Below, piece after piece: positions 63,052 through 64,000 of a stretch of 64,000 nucleotides of DNA (position 1 is the first letter of the stretch; each line of letters starts with the position of its first letter). The position numbers were made by a program, and so were the translations under genes. The notes under the pieces are model-generated. The model saw only the letters and a list, made by a program, of their open reading frames with translations. It did not search any database and was not told where the DNA came from. This stretch comes from Syngnathus acus (Eukaryota; Chordata; Actinopteri; Syngnathiformes; Syngnathidae), in the NCBI RefSeq assembly GCF_901709675.1, contig NC_051087.1:6813319-6877318 (forward strand), read 5' to 3'.

Positions 63052-64000
63052 CTGCAAAAGAAAAAACACAAAAGAACCCAGAGGCTTGTCAGATTGAATG
63101 ACACAACAAATACAAATTATGATTCATAACATACATACAGGATGTAAATAATAAATGACAGGCGCAAAGAATGTGAAAACAATTTCATGACCAAATCTTT
63201 ATCAATGTCCAATTCAGTTGTTTGCATGCATGCAAATGCATACAATGCTCACTTGAAGCCCGTTGACAATATCCCTGCGATTGTGTAGTTTTCCATTGAA
63301 CTCATCACTGGGGGCTTTCAACCGGGAATTGAGCCTGGACCAGTTGCGTAAACCACTACACTACCAATCAGATTGCCTAGCTCTAGCCCCAAGTCAGCTG
63401 AGGTCCAGCTAATTTTATAGCAATGGGTGGATGTGCGATTTTGCACACTGCTTTCATACATTCGCAGCTTATCAAAGTTGAACCTGCTGACCTCATTAGC
63501 TATCTCACACTTGGTCACTCTCCTCTCACATGGTTTAAAAGCTGGAACTCAAAAGCATCTTTCGTGCAAATGGTGTTAACACCCTAACACACCAAGTGTG
63601 TGCCACTTAAGCTCTTTAGTTGACACGCTGACCGTTTTTTTCCCCCCCAACTCAAACTCTGAAACGGCCTTGTTTTAAACATGTTCCCATTGGCCATTAA
63701 TTAATATCATATTTTCATAATACAAGTTTTCATAGACACAAATAAAAATATCTCGGGGTCTTCTCACAAATATATGATAGTAATATTTTTATTTATTTCT
63801 CAGCAGTGAAGAATTGCGGGCCTTGTGGCTCACATTTAAACTAAATAGTACAAATGAGTGAATTAAATCCACTTCGGACTACAGTAGCAAGCATCTCAAT
63901 TACCTGCGAACGTCATTTAGATGACACATGCCAAATGGTTGCCCACACCCCTGTCTCGTCAATTGCCTACGTCCCCCCCACAGTAATAGTTTCTTTGTTG
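63052..64000 (-). other. dlc1 upstream intron (to window end)
   Basis: The acceptor at 63051 shows that the gene continues to the right. Apart from the SINE head nothing coding is seen, so the first dlc1 exon(s) are outside the window. Confidence 0.6.
63296..63372 (-). repeat. tRNA-like SINE head, minus strand
   Basis: On the minus strand, TTGGTAGTGTAGTGGTTTAC (A-box-like) is followed by GGCTCAATTCCCGGTTGAA (B-box-like). It reads as a decayed tRNA-derived SINE head and is not a functional tRNA, because no cloverleaf forms. Confidence 0.5.

Noticed and set aside
63296-63372. A third tRNA gene on the minus strand
   Set aside because: The A- and B-box-like motifs are present, but the acceptor and anticodon stems do not pair. 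It is a SINE head.

Overview
The window is nuclear DNA from a ray-finned (teleost) fish. Genes are split into short exons with GT-AG introns, intergenic space is AT-rich and full of microsatellites, and the interspersed repeats (LINE reverse-transcriptase relics ending in GGATGGATGG-type tails, tRNA-derived SINEs, hAT-like and TA-flanked palindromic MITEs) are typical of fish. No bacterial, viral, CRISPR or plasmid-like system was seen.

Four protein-coding genes could be rebuilt exon by exon. (1) 187-4780, minus: the N-terminal part of a DOC2-family synaptic C2 protein (Munc13-interacting motif plus the first half of C2A); the rest lies left of the window. (2) 19076-30965, plus: a CaBP4-like neuronal EF-hand calcium sensor in 8 coding exons, complete except for any 5' UTR exon. 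(3) 33282-42535, minus: lonrf1, a RING-TPR-RING-LON E3-type protein in 12 coding exons, complete, 742 residues. (4) 48599-63051, minus: a dlc1-type RhoGAP (SAM, serine-rich linker, RhoGAP, START) in 13 coding exons in the window; the first exon(s) lie right of the window. Reading frames join in phase across every proposed junction, which is the main support for the exon borders.

Layout: 1-4.9 kb doc2; 4.9-19 kb gene-free spacer with repeats; 19-31 kb cabp4; 31-32 kb short convergent gap between the 3' ends of cabp4 and lonrf1; 32-42.7 kb lonrf1 with a compact promoter; 42.9-47.4 kb a spacer with two identical tRNA-Asp(GTC) genes, two opposed LINE fragments and a 42-bp tandem dimer; 47.4-63 kb dlc1; 63-64 kb dlc1 intron.

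The genes do not form a pathway. DOC2 and CaBP4 both act in calcium-regulated transmitter release, and their mammalian counterparts are linked; LONRF1 and DLC1 are neighbours on human chromosome 8p. The window therefore looks like two ancestral neighbourhoods joined near 31-32 kb. The most interesting leads are that junction, an octamer (POU) and SOX-like motif cluster in cabp4 intron 3, a possible antisense start with NRF-1 and YY1-like motifs in lonrf1 intron 1, an in-frame cassette-like exon in cabp4, and two 242-bp TA-flanked palindromic elements. I found no convincing previously undescribed system.
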